Shown: positions 1 through 9,750, counted from the stretch's first letter. The stretch: 64,000 bases of DNA from an uncultured Pseudoalteromonas sp. (GCA_947493455.1 CANLRB010000004.1:124001-188000); one strand, 5' to 3'. A program made the numbers and translations. Notes: generated from the sequence alone by a model not told the origin.

Positions 1-266
1 AATCGGAACAAGTTAAAAAAATCACCGTTTCTATCCCGTTGAATGTTCTCAAAGTATTGACAGACGAACGCACACGACGCCAAGTAAATAATTTACGTCA
101 TGCGACAAATAGCGAACTACTTTGTGAGGCTTTCTTGCATGCATTTACTGGGCAGCCTCTGCCCGATGATGGCGATCTGAAAAAAGATAACCCTGAACAA
201 ATCCCACAAGCTGTCAAAGATATTCTGCTTGAGCGAGGGTTGCCAATTCCTGAATTGGAAGACTAA
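1..266 (+). CDS. metJ: Methionine repressor MetJ (3' part, start outside window)
   Basis: This is the S-adenosylmethionine-dependent ribbon-helix-helix repressor of methionine biosynthesis. The open frame runs in from the window edge (codons in phase with base 3). It reads [12 protein letters not shown] and then a TTG-encoded leucine that is internal, not a start. The beta-strand KKITVSIP makes the operator contacts, and the segment [19 protein letters not shown] is nearly identical to the enterobacterial protein. About 17 N-terminal residues lie upstream of the window. The C-terminus ends in PELED before TAA. A bidirectional terminator follows directly. No MetJ operator can be judged because the promoter lies outside. 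Confidence 0.95.
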   Translation, partial: SEQVKKITVSIPLNVLKVLTDERTRRQVNNLRHATNSELLCEAFLHAFTGQPLPDDGDLKKDNPEQIPQAVKDILLERGLPIPELED

Positions 267-280
267 CGAGAGACTGATAA

Positions 281-310
281 AAAAAACCTCAACAATGTTG
301 AGGTTTTTTT
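281..310. terminator. Bidirectional intrinsic terminator between metJ and malic enzyme
   Basis: A 7-bp stem, CCTCAAC (287-293) with GTTGAGG (297-303) and a 3-nt loop, is flanked by an A run on the left and a T run on the right. It can therefore end transcripts on both strands, serving metJ (+) and the convergent malic enzyme gene (-). Confidence 0.9.
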
Positions 311-321
311 AATAAAAATTC

Positions 322-1563
322 TTATTCCATATAGTTATCTGGTAATGGAATTTGCGCTACGCCTGAATCCACCGCAGCCATCGCAACCGCTTTCGCTACA
401 CGTGGTAACAACCTCGGATCCATTGGTTTTGGAATAATATAGTTTGAGCCAAACTCAAGATTCGCTTCTTGAGCCGCAACCAGTACTTCTTGTGGAACGT
501 CTTCTTTTGCAATCTCACGAATGGCATTAACCGCTGCAATTTTCATTTCGTCATTGATAGCCGTTGCACGTACATCAAGAGCTCCTCTAAAAATAAACGG
601 GAAACACAATACGTTATTTACTTGATTCGGATAATCCGAACGACCTGTCGCAATAATAAGATCATCGCGAGACGCAAGTGCTAACTCAGGCTTAATTTCT
701 GGGTCCGGATTTGAGCACGCAAATACAACTGGCTTATCAGCCATTAGTTTTAAATCTTCTGCTGATAACAAGTCTGGGCCGGATACGCCAACAAACACAT
801 CAGCGTCCGCAATAACATCTTGTAACGTGCGCTTATCCGTATTGTTTGCAAACAGCTTTTTATATTCGTTTAAGTCTTCGCGACGGGTATGAATAACACC
901 TTTGCGATCTAACATATAGATATGTTCACGCTGCGCACCGCATTTAATGAGCAGTTCCATGCATGCTATCGCAGCAGCACCGGCACCTAAACATACGATT
1001 AACGCGTCTTTTAACTTTTTGCCTTGGATTTCAAGCGCATTCAGCATACCCGCAGCAGTGACTATCGCAGTACCGTGTTGGTCGTCATGAAATACAGGGA
1101 CATCACATCGTTCGATAAGCGCTTTTTCAATTTCAAAACACTCAGGGGCTTTAATATCTTCTAAATTAATACCGCCAAACGTATCTGCAATATTCTCAAC
1201 GGTATTAATAAAGTCTTCTGTCGTACGGTGTTTAACTTCAATATCTATCGAATCAAGACCGGCAAAACGTTTAAATAGTAGTGCCTTACCTTCCATTACA
1301 GGTTTTGACGCGAGCGGCCCTAAATTACCTAAGCCTAAAATAGCGGTACCATTCGAGATGACTGCAACCATATTACCTTTTGCGGTGTATTTATAAGCAT
1401 TGTTTGCATCAGCGGCAATTTCTCGCACGGGCTCTGCGACACCAGGACTGTATGCTAAAGCCAAATCATTGACTGTTTCAGCGGGCTTGGTCAGCTCTAT
1501 GCTTATTTTTCCTGGAACGGGTTCGGCGTGGTATTGTAGCGCTTGTTCTCGAATGTCAGACAT
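322..1563 (-). CDS. maeB: NAD(P)-dependent malic enzyme, short form
   Basis: Decarboxylates malate to pyruvate with reduction of NAD(P)+, in the cytoplasm. The 413-residue protein shows the MaeB-type catalytic domain: GLGNLGPLASKPVMEGK near residues 77-93, the metal-binding motif HDDQHGTA at 159-166, and a Rossmann glycine motif GAGAAA at 193-198. It lacks the C-terminal phosphotransacetylase domain that makes enterobacterial MaeB about 760 residues long, so the symbol reflects family only. An AGGA element sits 13 nt upstream of the ATG. The gene stands alone, convergent with metJ, behind a gap of about 600 bp. Cofactor preference cannot be read from sequence by eye. Confidence 0.9.
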   Translation of the reverse strand: MSDIREQALQYHAEPVPGKISIELTKPAETVNDLALAYSPGVAEPVREIAADANNAYKYTAKGNMVAVISNGTAILGLGNLGPLASKPVMEGKALLFKRFAGLDSIDIEVKHRTTEDFINTVENIADTFGGINLEDIKAPECFEIEKALIERCDVPVFHDDQHGTAIVTAAGMLNALEIQGKKLKDALIVCLGAGAAAIACMELLIKCGAQREHIYMLDRKGVIHTRREDLNEYKKLFANNTDKRTLQDVIADADVFVGVSGPDLLSAEDLKLMADKPVVFACSNPDPEIKPELALASRDDLIIATGRSDYPNQVNNVLCFPFIFRGALDVRATAINDEMKIAAVNAIREIAKEDVPQEVLVAAQEANLEFGSNYIIPKPMDPRLLPRVAKAVAMAAVDSGVAQIPLPDNYME

Positions 1564-2131
1564 CTCTAGAATTATCCTGCGATTTTAAGTGAGAGAGAAT
1601 ACAACTTATAGTTAGTTGAGTATTTTAAGCATCAAATTACGTCACTGCTTACAAATTGTAGTGAATCATTTTTTTGTGCTTTCTAAAAGCATTTTCAACT
1701 AAATTTACTCAAGATTGAAGATTTTTCACCTCCGACCAGATTTTTAGCGAAATTTAACCCTGTTTTCACGAAATTTATCAACAAGAGTCATAACAAAAAC
1801 AGTTTAAAGCACAACTTAAACTGAGTGTAAATCAAACAAATAAAAAGAAAAAGATATAAAAAACAAGTTTTATATAACAAAATAATTTTATTTTTAAATT
1901 AACGTTATGAAAAAACAAATTTAGACCACGTTAGCGACATTTTTACCACTTTTAGGCTCATTTGGAATTAAAAATGGATAGCTATGCTAACTACTAAGTT
2001 ATGATTTATAGTTCAAGATGAATGGATTTGATAGCGATATGTATCATATCTAGCACTTAGTTTGGCAAAATTTACCACACATCGAATAAGGAAAGTTGAG
2101 AGTGAGTTAAGCAAAGTAGGCACACTTTAGA
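1564..2131. other. Long AT-rich intergenic stretch with no recognisable gene
   Basis: Roughly 570 bp separate the malic enzyme start from the rpmE terminator. It is strongly AT-rich, particularly around 1840-1900. I found only very short reading frames without ribosome sites. The malic enzyme promoter must lie at its left end; a TATAAG (minus strand, 1605-1610) is a possible -10 but no well-spaced -35 is convincing. No tRNA, repeat or strong hairpin was seen apart from the terminator at 2135-2162. Confidence 0.5.
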
Positions 2132-2134
2132 CAT

Positions 2135-2162
2135 AAAAAAAGCACCTTACGGTGCTTTTTTT
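2135..2162. terminator. rpmE terminator
   Basis: The stem AGCACC (2141-2146) / GGTGCT (2151-2156) with a TTAC loop is flanked by A and T runs. It lies 14 bases beyond the rpmE stop codon on the minus strand. The flanking runs make it usable in both directions. Confidence 0.9.
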
Positions 2163-2176
2163 ATTCAAACAAACGT

Positions 2177-2392
2177 TTATTTTTTGCTGCTTAGTGCACC
2201 AAAACGCTTGTTGAAGCGATCTACACGACCACCAGTATCAAGTACTTTTTGCTTACCAGTGTAGAACGGGTGACACTCAGAACAAACGTCTAAGTGAATG
2301 TCTTTACATAGTGTAGAACGAGTTTCGAACTTGTTACCACATGAACAAGTTGCATTGATCGTTTCGTACTTAGGGTGAATACCTTCTTTCAT
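2177..2392 (-). CDS. rpmE: 50S ribosomal protein L31, zinc-binding form
   Basis: Component of the large ribosomal subunit that bridges to the 30S head. The 71-residue protein has the length and sequence of RpmE. It carries the four zinc-ligand cysteines C16, C18, C37 and C40, so it is the zinc-containing (C+) paralogue, not the zinc-independent YkgM form. The start ATG has an AAGAGG Shine-Dalgarno about 11 nt upstream. A strong promoter and a structured leader precede it. It is transcribed divergently from priA, an arrangement common in gammaproteobacteria. Confidence 0.97.
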   Translation of the reverse strand: MKEGIHPKYETINATCSCGNKFETRSTLCKDIHLDVCSECHPFYTGKQKVLDTGGRVDRFNKRFGALSSKK

Positions 2393-2413
2393 AAGGAAAA
2401 CCTCTTATCAGGC

Positions 2414-2450
2414 CGTATCGCTCTCCAAACCCGAAGTTTGGCACCATACG
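2414..2450 (-). promoter_or_regulatory. Structured rpmE leader (candidate L31 autoregulatory element)
   Basis: In the rpmE 5' leader, CGTAT (2446-2450 read on the minus strand) can pair with ATACG (2414-2418). These enclose a 6-bp hairpin, CCAAAC/GTTTGG, with a 5-nt loop (2425-2441). The structure ends about 20 nt before the start codon, next to the ribosome site. Ribosomal-protein leaders for L31 are known in gammaproteobacteria. The match to that class is my inference from position and structure. Confidence 0.5.
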
Positions 2451-2476
2451 TAGTTAAACAAATAGTTAGGGCGCGT

Positions 2477-2505
2477 ATTCTATACGACCCATAACGGGGG
2501 TTCAA
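2477..2505 (-). promoter_or_regulatory. rpmE sigma-70 promoter
   Basis: Read on the minus strand, TTGAAC (2500-2505) is followed after exactly 17 bp by TAGAAT (2477-2482). Each hexamer has 5 of 6 consensus bases. Transcription would start near 2470 and give a leader of about 80 nt that contains the paired element at 2414-2450. Confidence 0.75.
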
Positions 2506-2669
2506 GTTAATTTTAGGTTCATTGGTTTAATTTTAGTCACAACAAAAATTAATACCTTGCATTTGCAATTACTTAAAATAAATTCTTGCTCTTCGATTAG
2601 GGGAGTCAGTTTTTTCCATCTCAAATTTAGTGTAAATTAACCATTCACCTCAATGAGTAAGAAACGCCA

Positions 2670-4826
2670 ATGACTATTGCTGAGATAGCGCTAAACGTAC
2701 CCCTGTATCGTAATTTCGACTATTTAGTCGATGAGCACCCACAAGCTCAGATTGGCGCTCGGGTTAGCGTTTCTTTTTCCGGTCGCACGCTGATTGGAAT
2801 TATTGTTGCGATAAAATCCCACTCCGAGTTTAAGAAATTAAAATCAATCACCAAGTTATTAGACTCATCCCCGATTATCTCAGCACAATTACTCGACCTC
2901 ATAAAATTCTCGAGTCAGTACTATCACTACCCGCTTGGCGAGTCATTCCACGTTGCATTGCCGAACTTGCTCAATAAAGGAAAAGACCCAGACGACTGTG
3001 CCATACCTCTATTAAGGCTAACTTCAACGGACATAAAAGTTACTGGGAAAAAACAACAACAACTGATTTCGCATTTACATGATTCAGGCACAACTCCACT
3101 CACAGAATTAAAAGCGCTCGGGTTTAGTAGCCAAACGATAAGTTCGTTAGAAAAAAAAGCCCTCATCGAGCAAATAATTGATTATAGTGATGCGTGGCAA
3201 CAATCGGCACCCAGTTATGGCGATAAACCAATATTGCATGATGAACAAGCTGTCGCGCTGGCCGCCATCAATCAGACCGATGATTATCGCTGTTTTTTAC
3301 TTGAAGGGATCACCGGCAGTGGCAAAACTGAAGTCTATTTACAAGCGTTAGAAAAAGTTCTTGAGCTCGGCAAACAAGCATTAATTCTGGTACCAGAAAT
3401 AGGACTCACACCACAAACCGTCAACCGCTTTCGCAGACGTTTTAAAAACATCCCGATTATGCTCTGGCACTCGGCCTTAACCGATAGCGAACGCTTGCAA
3501 ACGTGGCGACATTGCGAAACTGGGAGTTGTGCGATTGTAATAGGAACACGCTCAAGTATTTTTATGCCATTTAAAAAGCTCGGTATGATCATTGTCGATG
3601 AAGAGCATGATGCATCCTTTAAACAACAAGATTCATTGCGTTATCACGCGCGAGATCTTGCATCATACCGCGCGGCAAAGCTGCGTATTCCACTGATACT
3701 GGGTAGCGCCACCCCAGCTTTGGAAACCCTATCTAAAGCGCTACAAGACAAATACCAACTCTTGACGCTGTCAAAGCGTGCACAAACGCAACAGAGCAAT
3801 CAATTTATGCTAGTTGATATGAAAGCACAGCCAGAGCAATCAGGTCTTGCCAAAACATCATTAGAGTATATTGAGCGAGAGCTCAAGCGCAATAAACAAG
3901 TAATGGTGTTCCTTAACCGCCGCGGCTTTTCACCTACCTTAATTTGTCACGAATGTGCATGGGTGAGCGAGTGTCATCGATGTAGTACCAGCGCGACCTA
4001 CCACAAGCGCCTACACAGTTTAATTTGTCACCATTGTGGCGAGCATAATTTAGTACCACCACAATGTCCTAATTGCGGTAGCACACAAATTATCCCTGTT
4101 GGTAAAGGCACGGAACAACTTGAAGAATTCTTAAGCGAATATTTTCCTGACACGCCGATTACCCGCATCGATCGCGATTCAACACGTAAAAAAGGCAGTC
4201 TAGAAGAAGCGCTTAATGAAATTAATTTGGGAACTTCTCGCATTCTAGTTGGCACCCAAATGTTAGCCAAAGGCCACCATTTTTCAGAGGTTTCACTCGT
4301 TGTCATTATTGATGTTGACGCCGGACTCTATTCATACGATTTTCGCGCGACTGAGCATTTAGCCCAACTCGCAACGCAAGTTGCAGGACGTGCTGGTAGA
4401 AGTGGAGAAGCGGGAACCGTTCTGTTGCAAACCCATTTTCCGGAACATCCGCTATTGCAGGATCTGGTAAACAATGGCTATCAGGATTTTGCACGATATG
4501 CCTTATCGGAACGTCAAGAGACGCAACTGCCGCCGTTTTCTTTCTTATCAGTCGTACGTGCAGAAGCGCATAACCTTGACGATGTATTAAACTTTTTAAA
4601 TAATCTTATTCCCGTTGAATTGCCCCATGGTATACAATTGCTAGGCCCAATACCGGCACCTTTGGAACGCGTCGCGGGAAAATACCGTTATCAGCTTCAT
4701 ATTCAAGCTGACAATAGAACACAATTACACAACTACCTAGGCCAACTGGTTGACTATATTACTCAGCTAAAAGTGAGCAACAAAGTTCGTTGGAACCTAG
4801 ATATTGATCCAATTAATTTAACTTAA
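2670..4826 (+). CDS. priA: Primosomal protein N' (replication restart helicase PriA)
   Basis: Superfamily 2 DNA helicase that recognises stalled forks and reloads DnaB. The 718-residue protein has an N-terminal DNA-binding region, then Walker A GITGSGKT near residues 214-221, the DEEH box at about 310-313, and a GSATP motif. The helicase core is interrupted by a zinc-binding cysteine cluster from about residue 426 (CHECAW, CHRC, CHHC, CPNC). The AGRAGR motif VI is present further on. Length and order match the family. It begins the priA-ftsN-hslV-hslU order conserved in gammaproteobacteria; ftsN follows after 19 bp. Confidence 0.97.
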   Translation: MTIAEIALNVPLYRNFDYLVDEHPQAQIGARVSVSFSGRTLIGIIVAIKSHSEFKKLKSITKLLDSSPIISAQLLDLIKFSSQYYHYPLGESFHVALPNLLNKGKDPDDCAIPLLRLTSTDIKVTGKKQQQLISHLHDSGTTPLTELKALGFSSQTISSLEKKALIEQIIDYSDAWQQSAPSYGDKPILHDEQAVALAAINQTDDYRCFLLEGITGSGKTEVYLQALEKVLELGKQALILVPEIGLTPQTVNRFRRRFKNIPIMLWHSALTDSERLQTWRHCETGSCAIVIGTRSSIFMPFKKLGMIIVDEEHDASFKQQDSLRYHARDLASYRAAKLRIPLILGSATPALETLSKALQDKYQLLTLSKRAQTQQSNQFMLVDMKAQPEQSGLAKTSLEYIERELKRNKQVMVFLNRRGFSPTLICHECAWVSECHRCSTSATYHKRLHSLICHHCGEHNLVPPQCPNCGSTQIIPVGKGTEQLEEFLSEYFPDTPITRIDRDSTRKKGSLEEALNEINLGTSRILVGTQMLAKGHHFSEVSLVVIIDVDAGLYSYDFRATEHLAQLATQVAGRAGRSGEAGTVLLQTHFPEHPLLQDLVNNGYQDFARYALSERQETQLPPFSFLSVVRAEAHNLDDVLNFLNNLIPVELPHGIQLLGPIPAPLERVAGKYRYQLHIQADNRTQLHNYLGQLVDYITQLKVSNKVRWNLDIDPINLT

Positions 4827-4845
4827 ACATTAGATACATAAAATT

Positions 4846-5385
4846 ATGGCTCAACACGATCACATAAATAAACGCCGACCGAAGAAAAAAGAGGCACCAA
4901 CAAAAAAGCCTTTTCCGATATTTTCTGCTGTGATTGCAGCTATGATGCTGATTTTACTTGGCTATGGATTATATTATATTTCGCAAAATAGTGCGTCCCA
5001 GCCAAAACCTGAAACGAAAAAAACTAAACCTGTTGCAGCTCAGCCTGAAAAACAGCTGCCAACCGAGCCAGATTTCATTCACAAAATGAAACATGACGAA
5101 GTTGAAGTCAAAGTCACCAAAGTAAAAGACAAAGGTCCTCACCGCCTGCAATGTGCATCGCTTCGCAGTGAAGACGATGCGCACGCGCTAAAAGCACAAA
5201 TCGCTTTTAAAACAGGTATGATTGCTGAGGTTGATCGCAGTGTTGGAAAGAATGGCATTTGGTATCGTGTGCGTATTGGTCCGTTTGACAACAAACGTGA
5301 TGCTGAAAGTGCAAACAACAAAATTCATCGCCAACGAATGCAGCGCTGTACCGTGCAGGCGATGCCTAAACCAAAAACACAATAG
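4846..5385 (+). CDS. ftsN: Cell division protein FtsN-like SPOR-domain protein
   Basis: Bitopic inner-membrane protein that binds septal peptidoglycan denuded of stem peptides and activates septal synthesis. At 179 residues it is much shorter than E. coli FtsN (about 319). It has a basic cytoplasmic tail, one membrane helix at about 24-46, a Lys/Pro/Gln-rich linker, and a C-terminal SPOR domain at about 97-175. Two cysteines, C103 and C168, sit where the SPOR domain of E. coli FtsN has its disulfide pair. Its place between priA and hslV is the classical ftsN position, which supports the name. Confidence 0.85.
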   Translation: MAQHDHINKRRPKKKEAPTKKPFPIFSAVIAAMMLILLGYGLYYISQNSASQPKPETKKTKPVAAQPEKQLPTEPDFIHKMKHDEVEVKVTKVKDKGPHRLQCASLRSEDDAHALKAQIAFKTGMIAEVDRSVGKNGIWYRVRIGPFDNKRDAESANNKIHRQRMQRCTVQAMPKPKTQ

Positions 5386-5391
5386 TTTTGC

Positions 5392-5415
5392 TGTGCCATA
5401 CACCTGTATGGCACA
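5392..5415. repeat. Perfect 11-bp inverted repeat after ftsN
   Basis: TGTGCCATACA (5392-5402) is followed by CC and then its exact reverse complement TGTATGGCACA (5405-5415). It starts 7 bases after the ftsN stop codon and lacks a downstream T run. It could be a stem-loop that protects or pauses the priA-ftsN message, or an operator for the downstream hslVU promoter 60 bp away. Confidence 0.7.
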
Positions 5416-5472
5416 TAACACCTCTGTGCATAAACAATTAGTAAAAGATTGCTGGTCGACGCTCAAAAGCAA

Positions 5473-5498
5473 CTTGAAAACGCTAATTGTTCCCCCAT
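5473..5498 (+). promoter_or_regulatory. Heat-shock (sigma-32) promoter of hslVU
   Basis: CTTGAA at 5473-5478 and CCCCAT at 5493-5498 are separated by 14 bp. This is the E. coli RpoH consensus spacing and sequence. It lies about 80 bp upstream of hslV, a well-known heat-shock operon, so function and site agree. Confidence 0.88.
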
Positions 5499-5577
5499 AT
5501 TTAAAGTAATTCAATTTATTCGAGTTGGTAAATGACATTGCATGATGTTTGAATTTGCCCATCTTGTAAGGAAAAAT

Positions 5578-6099
5578 ATGACTACAATCGTATCGGTACG
5601 TCGCGAAGGCAAAGTAGTAATTGGCGGCGATGGCCAAGTTAGCCTTGGCAATACTGTAATGAAAGGCAATGCTAAAAAAGTGCGCCGTCTCTATAACGGC
5701 AAAGTACTCGCTGGATTCGCTGGCGGTACCGCCGATGCTTTTACACTATTTGAACGCTTTGAAAGTAAATTAGAAATGCATCAAGGCCACTTAACCAAAG
5801 CGGCCGTCGAAATGGCAAAAGACTGGCGTACAGATCGTGCTTTAAGAAAATTAGAAGCGCTTCTTGCCGTCGCAGACGAAACTGCGTCACTCATCATCAC
5901 AGGTAATGGGGATGTTGTGCAACCAGAGCATGACCTGATTGCAATCGGCAGCGGCGGAAACTTTGCCCAAGCAGCAGCAACCGCACTGCTAGAAAACACC
6001 GAATTGAGTGCACGCGAAATTGCAGAGAAAAGCTTAAAGATTGCAGGTGATATTTGCGTATTCACAAACAACTTCCAAACTATTGAAGAATTAGGGTAG
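5578..6099 (+). CDS. hslV: ATP-dependent protease subunit HslV
   Basis: Proteolytic dodecamer of the HslUV (ClpYQ) complex, an N-terminal-threonine hydrolase of the proteasome beta family. The ATG at 5578 is chosen over the upstream ATGs at 5542 and 5545 for two reasons. It places the catalytic threonine directly after Met (MTTIVSVRR), and it has an AAGGA Shine-Dalgarno at 5568-5572. The resulting 173 residues match the family length. [19 protein letters not shown] and the GSGG loop are conserved. hslU follows after 8 bp, and a sigma-32 promoter lies upstream. Confidence 0.97.
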   Translation: MTTIVSVRREGKVVIGGDGQVSLGNTVMKGNAKKVRRLYNGKVLAGFAGGTADAFTLFERFESKLEMHQGHLTKAAVEMAKDWRTDRALRKLEALLAVADETASLIITGNGDVVQPEHDLIAIGSGGNFAQAAATALLENTELSAREIAEKSLKIAGDICVFTNNFQTIEELG

Positions 6100-6107
6100 T
6101 AAAGACT

Positions 6108-7436
6108 ATGTCAGCAATGACTCCAAGAGAAATCGTTCATGAATTAGACCAACATATTATCGGTCAAAAAAATGCAAAAAAAGCTGTTGCTATTGCCCTA
6201 AGAAATCGCTGGCGTCGAATGCAACTCGATGAAGATTTACGCAACGAAGTAACACCTAAAAACATTCTTATGATAGGACCTACTGGCGTAGGTAAAACCG
6301 AAATTGCTCGCCGCTTAGCTAAGCTGGCGAATGCGCCATTTATCAAAGTCGAAGCAACAAAATTTACTGAAGTGGGTTACGTTGGTAAAGAAGTTGAAAC
6401 TATCATTCGTGATTTAGCTGACATCGCAATCAAAATGACGCGCGAGCAACAAACTAAGAAATTTAGACATCGCGCTGAAGAAGCTGCAGAAGAGCGTATT
6501 TTAGATGCGCTATTACCACCAGCAAGAGATACCTGGGGACAGCAGCAAGAAAGCGAAAACTCATCAACTCGCCAAACATTTCGCAAAAAATTACGTGAAG
6601 GTCAGTTAGACGATAAAGAAATTGAAATTGACCTTGCACAAACGCCAATGGGTGTCGAAATTATGGCGCCTCCGGGTATGGAAGAAATGACGAGTCAGCT
6701 GCAAAACATGTTCCAAAACATGGGAACTGAAAAAACAAGTAAACGCAAAATGAAAATAAAAGATGCGTTTAAACAACTTGTTGAAGAGGAAGCAGGCAAA
6801 CTCGTCAATCCCGAAGAACTGAAAGAACAAGCGATCGCTTCAGTAGAGCAAAATGGTATCGTGTTTATTGATGAAATCGATAAAATTTGTAAACGCGGTG
6901 AAGCATCGGGCCCAGATGTGAGCCGTGAAGGCGTGCAACGAGATTTACTGCCACTTGTTGAAGGTTCAACGGTAAGTACCAAACACGGTATGATCAAAAC
7001 TGACCATATTTTGTTTGTTGCATCTGGCGCATTCCAAATGGCCAAACCGTCAGACCTAATTCCAGAATTACAAGGTCGCTTGCCAATTCGCGTTGAATTA
7101 GAAGCGCTCTCGTCTGCAGATTTCAAACGTATTTTGACTGAGCCTCATGCATCGCTCACAGAGCAATACCAAGCATTAATGGCAACGGAAGGTGTTTCAA
7201 TCAACTTTACTACTGAAGCAATTGAAAAAATCGCTGAAGCCGCTTGGCAAGTAAACGAAAAAACCGAAAATATTGGTGCGCGCCGCCTGCATACAGTGAT
7301 GGAACGCCTGATGGAGGAAATATCTTATGATGCCTCGGAAAAACACGGTGAACAACTGCAAATCGACGACGCATACGTTGAGCGTTATTTAGGCGAGCTA
7401 GTACAAGACGAAGACTTAAGTCGCTTCATTTTATAA
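6108..7436 (+). CDS. hslU: ATP-dependent protease ATPase subunit HslU
   Basis: AAA+ unfoldase that feeds substrates to HslV. The 442-residue protein has Walker A GPTGVGKT at 57-64, the pore motif GYVG at about 88-91, the I-domain inserted between Walker A and B, Walker B VFIDEID with D255-E256, and the C-terminal EDLSRFIL tail that docks into HslV. Length and sequence closely follow E. coli HslU. It is co-transcribed with hslV and followed by a terminator. Confidence 0.98.
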   Translation: MSAMTPREIVHELDQHIIGQKNAKKAVAIALRNRWRRMQLDEDLRNEVTPKNILMIGPTGVGKTEIARRLAKLANAPFIKVEATKFTEVGYVGKEVETIIRDLADIAIKMTREQQTKKFRHRAEEAAEERILDALLPPARDTWGQQQESENSSTRQTFRKKLREGQLDDKEIEIDLAQTPMGVEIMAPPGMEEMTSQLQNMFQNMGTEKTSKRKMKIKDAFKQLVEEEAGKLVNPEELKEQAIASVEQNGIVFIDEIDKICKRGEASGPDVSREGVQRDLLPLVEGSTVSTKHGMIKTDHILFVASGAFQMAKPSDLIPELQGRLPIRVELEALSSADFKRILTEPHASLTEQYQALMATEGVSINFTTEAIEKIAEAAWQVNEKTENIGARRLHTVMERLMEEISYDASEKHGEQLQIDDAYVERYLGELVQDEDLSRFIL

Positions 7437-7442
7437 TCAGAC

Positions 7443-7471
7443 AAGCGCTGCAATTGCAGCGCTTTTGTTTT
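7443..7471 (+). terminator. hslVU terminator
   Basis: The perfect palindrome AGCGCTGCAATTGCAGCGCT at 7444-7463 is followed by TTTTGTTTT and starts 7 bases after the hslU stop. It is an intrinsic terminator for the heat-shock operon and separates it from the DUF971 gene. Confidence 0.88.
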
Positions 7472-7487
7472 CATTCAGAGTATCTAT

Positions 7488-7856
7488 ATGCTAGTTCATA
7501 AAGTTCACTACCACACAAAGTCAAAAACACTCGATGTCTATTTCGACAACCAGCGAAACGTACAGTTTAGTGCCGAGTTTTTACGTGTGCACTCGCCATC
7601 AGCAGAGGTCAAAGGACACGGCTCTGCAAAACTAGTAATTAATAAAAAAGACATTGAAATTACCAACATTAGTCAAGTCGGCCACTATGCAATCAAGCTG
7701 GTTTTTAGCGATGGACACGACAATGGTTTATATAGCTGGCAATACTTGTATCAGCTCGCCCAAAACCAAACACAAATGTGGCAAGACTATCTCGCAGCCC
7801 TTAAACAACACAAAGCACCGCGAGATTCATCAATACCAATCAAGTTTACACCGTGA
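7488..7856 (+). CDS. DUF971 (gamma-butyrobetaine hydroxylase N-terminal-like) protein
   Basis: A 122-residue single-domain protein of the DUF971/GBBH-like family. The hallmarks are [15 protein letters not shown] near residues 27-41 and [18 protein letters not shown] near 71-88. In eukaryotic enzymes this fold carries a zinc or iron-sulfur related module; the free-standing bacterial form has no settled function. It often follows hslU in gammaproteobacteria, as here (51 bp after the hslU stop). Its stop codon overlaps the 3' end of the convergent chemoreceptor gene by 11 bp. Confidence 0.85.
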   Translation: MLVHKVHYHTKSKTLDVYFDNQRNVQFSAEFLRVHSPSAEVKGHGSAKLVINKKDIEITNISQVGHYAIKLVFSDGHDNGLYSWQYLYQLAQNQTQMWQDYLAALKQHKAPRDSSIPIKFTP

Positions 7857-9726
7857 ATTTCGCTACGGCTTTGTGTAACACCGCAGCTTGAGTTGATACT
7901 TCCTCTGATGTTTGTGCATTTGTTGCAGTATGTTCCGCTGCTTCTTCAGCGATATCACGAATTCTCACTACATTTTTATTCACCTCTGATGCCACATGAT
8001 TTTGTTCATCAATTGCAGTCGCGATTTGCGTACTCATATCCATAATATTTTGCACATCAATAGTAATCGACAATAACAGCTCACCCGCTTTTTGAGCTTG
8101 CGCTGCACTTTCATCACCTTGGCGTTGACACAAGTCCATCAGTGACACCACTTCTTGAGTACGTGATTGCAGTGTGGTAATGATGCTTTCAATTTCTTGT
8201 GTAGAGTCTTGCGTGCGCTGTGCCAACGATCTGACCTCATCTGCCACAACCGCAAAACCTCTGCCCTGCTCACCGGCACGCGCCGCTTCGATGGCTGCAT
8301 TAAGCGCCAACAAGTTTGTTTGCTCTGCAATTCCTCTAATTACATCCAACACCGAGCCGATGGTTTCACCGTCTTTTTCCAATTGCGAGACAACTTCTGA
8401 CGCACCACCAAGTGAATTTGAAAGTTCAGAGATACGTGACACTGTCGAATCAACTTCGTCTTTTCCTGACATCGCACTAACATTTGTCGATTCTGCTTTT
8501 TTCGCCGCTTCTTCGGTATTAATTGATATATCTTGAATAGTCGCTTGCATTTGAGTCGCCGCAGTTGCCACCATATCAGCTTCATGCAGCTGGTCTTGCA
8601 TACCCGCACTAGTTGCAGATGTGGTATTGGCTAAATTTTCAGTGGCAACATTAAGCGTATTCGTTGCACTGTTTACTTCGTAAATCAAATCTTTGAAATC
8701 GTCGATAAGAGAGTCAAAGTCTTTAGTCATTAAGCCAATTTCATCTTCACTATCTCTATCTACATGTAAGGTTAAATTGTTTTCACCACGAATTTTATGA
8801 ATGACTTCACACACTTTATTAATTGGCGTAATTATCGATAAACTTGTCAAATAAACAAAAAACAGGACCACTACTGACGCCACCGCAAAAATCACCAGTG
8901 CAACCACTTTTGTAACATCTGCGGATTCTTGAATTTCTTCTTCAGTTTGCTGCACCATTCTATTTATAATTTGGTCACTTTTTTCAACGCTTTCCGCCAA
9001 TTGAGCTAAAGCTCCAGATTGCAAATTAAAACCTAGTCGCTCCTGTGCTAATACCAGATTACCAAATTCTTTTTGATAAGTTTCAACATGACTTAACAGC
9101 TGATTGACGTACGACATATCACTGCGCAAATTACTAATTTCGGTTTTGAAGCTTTCGATGTTTTTGTTAAAGCGGGTTAAATACTTTTTATCGAGCCGCA
9201 ACATAAAATCCTTTTCATTGCGCCTTAGCTGCAACATTGAAACCAACAACGAAGTGTTATTTTGCTGCTTTAACAACGTCTCGACTTCATGAACAGCGGC
9301 CCGTAACCGGCCATATGCGGCGTCTTTTGGATGCAAACCAATTTGCTTTTGTAATGTAACAACTTTGTCAAAGTCAGCTTTATATTGCCCGACGTATGTT
9401 TGTAATTGCTCTAAAGTCGATGAGTCTAACCCGAGTTCAGCATACAGTGCTTCGAGCTGCGCTTGGCTTTTTTGCATTTCATTGTATTCAGATTGAAAGC
9501 TATCAAGCGAACTCTGCTGTTTATAAAATAAAAAGTTTTTTTCATGCTTTCGTAACGTGAGCTCATGAATATTCATTTCTTCAGCAAGCTTAATTGTGTT
9601 GTTGAGCTTTAACATGGTATTTGCTTCAAACAAGATCACAATTAACAACACCAACATCGCCACAGCAACCAGTGCTGCATTAATTTGTAGACGCCGTTTA
9701 ATTGTTAATTTTTGTAGGAAATCCAT
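7846..9726 (-). CDS. Methyl-accepting chemotaxis protein with HBM-type sensor domain
   Basis: Transmembrane chemoreceptor that signals to CheA/CheW. I use the ATG at 9726 rather than the GTG at 9732, because GGAG (9732-9735) then sits 5 nt upstream; this gives 626 residues. The layout is a membrane helix at about 11-33, a roughly 235-residue all-helical periplasmic domain, a second helix near 275-297, HAMP, and the signalling hairpin with [19 protein letters not shown] and the tip. The repeated [11 protein letters not shown] and [13 protein letters not shown] motifs point to a helical bimodular (HBM) domain, which in characterised receptors binds organic acids. The ligand here is unknown. No CheR pentapeptide tail is visible. 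Confidence 0.92.
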   Translation of the reverse strand: MDFLQKLTIKRRLQINAALVAVAMLVLLIVILFEANTMLKLNNTIKLAEEMNIHELTLRKHEKNFLFYKQQSSLDSFQSEYNEMQKSQAQLEALYAELGLDSSTLEQLQTYVGQYKADFDKVVTLQKQIGLHPKDAAYGRLRAAVHEVETLLKQQNNTSLLVSMLQLRRNEKDFMLRLDKKYLTRFNKNIESFKTEISNLRSDMSYVNQLLSHVETYQKEFGNLVLAQERLGFNLQSGALAQLAESVEKSDQIINRMVQQTEEEIQESADVTKVVALVIFAVASVVVLFFVYLTSLSIITPINKVCEVIHKIRGENNLTLHVDRDSEDEIGLMTKDFDSLIDDFKDLIYEVNSATNTLNVATENLANTTSATSAGMQDQLHEADMVATAATQMQATIQDISINTEEAAKKAESTNVSAMSGKDEVDSTVSRISELSNSLGGASEVVSQLEKDGETIGSVLDVIRGIAEQTNLLALNAAIEAARAGEQGRGFAVVADEVRSLAQRTQDSTQEIESIITTLQSRTQEVVSLMDLCQRQGDESAAQAQKAGELLLSITIDVQNIMDMSTQIATAIDEQNHVASEVNKNVVRIRDIAEEAAEHTATNAQTSEEVSTQAAVLHKAVAKFTV

Positions 9727-9750
9727 AAGCACTCCAGTAATTTGAGTTTT

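Noticed and set aside
5188-5637. 149-residue minus-strand frame across ftsN end and hslV start
   Set aside because: It overlaps the ftsN SPOR domain, the heat-shock promoter and hslV, and has no ribosome site.
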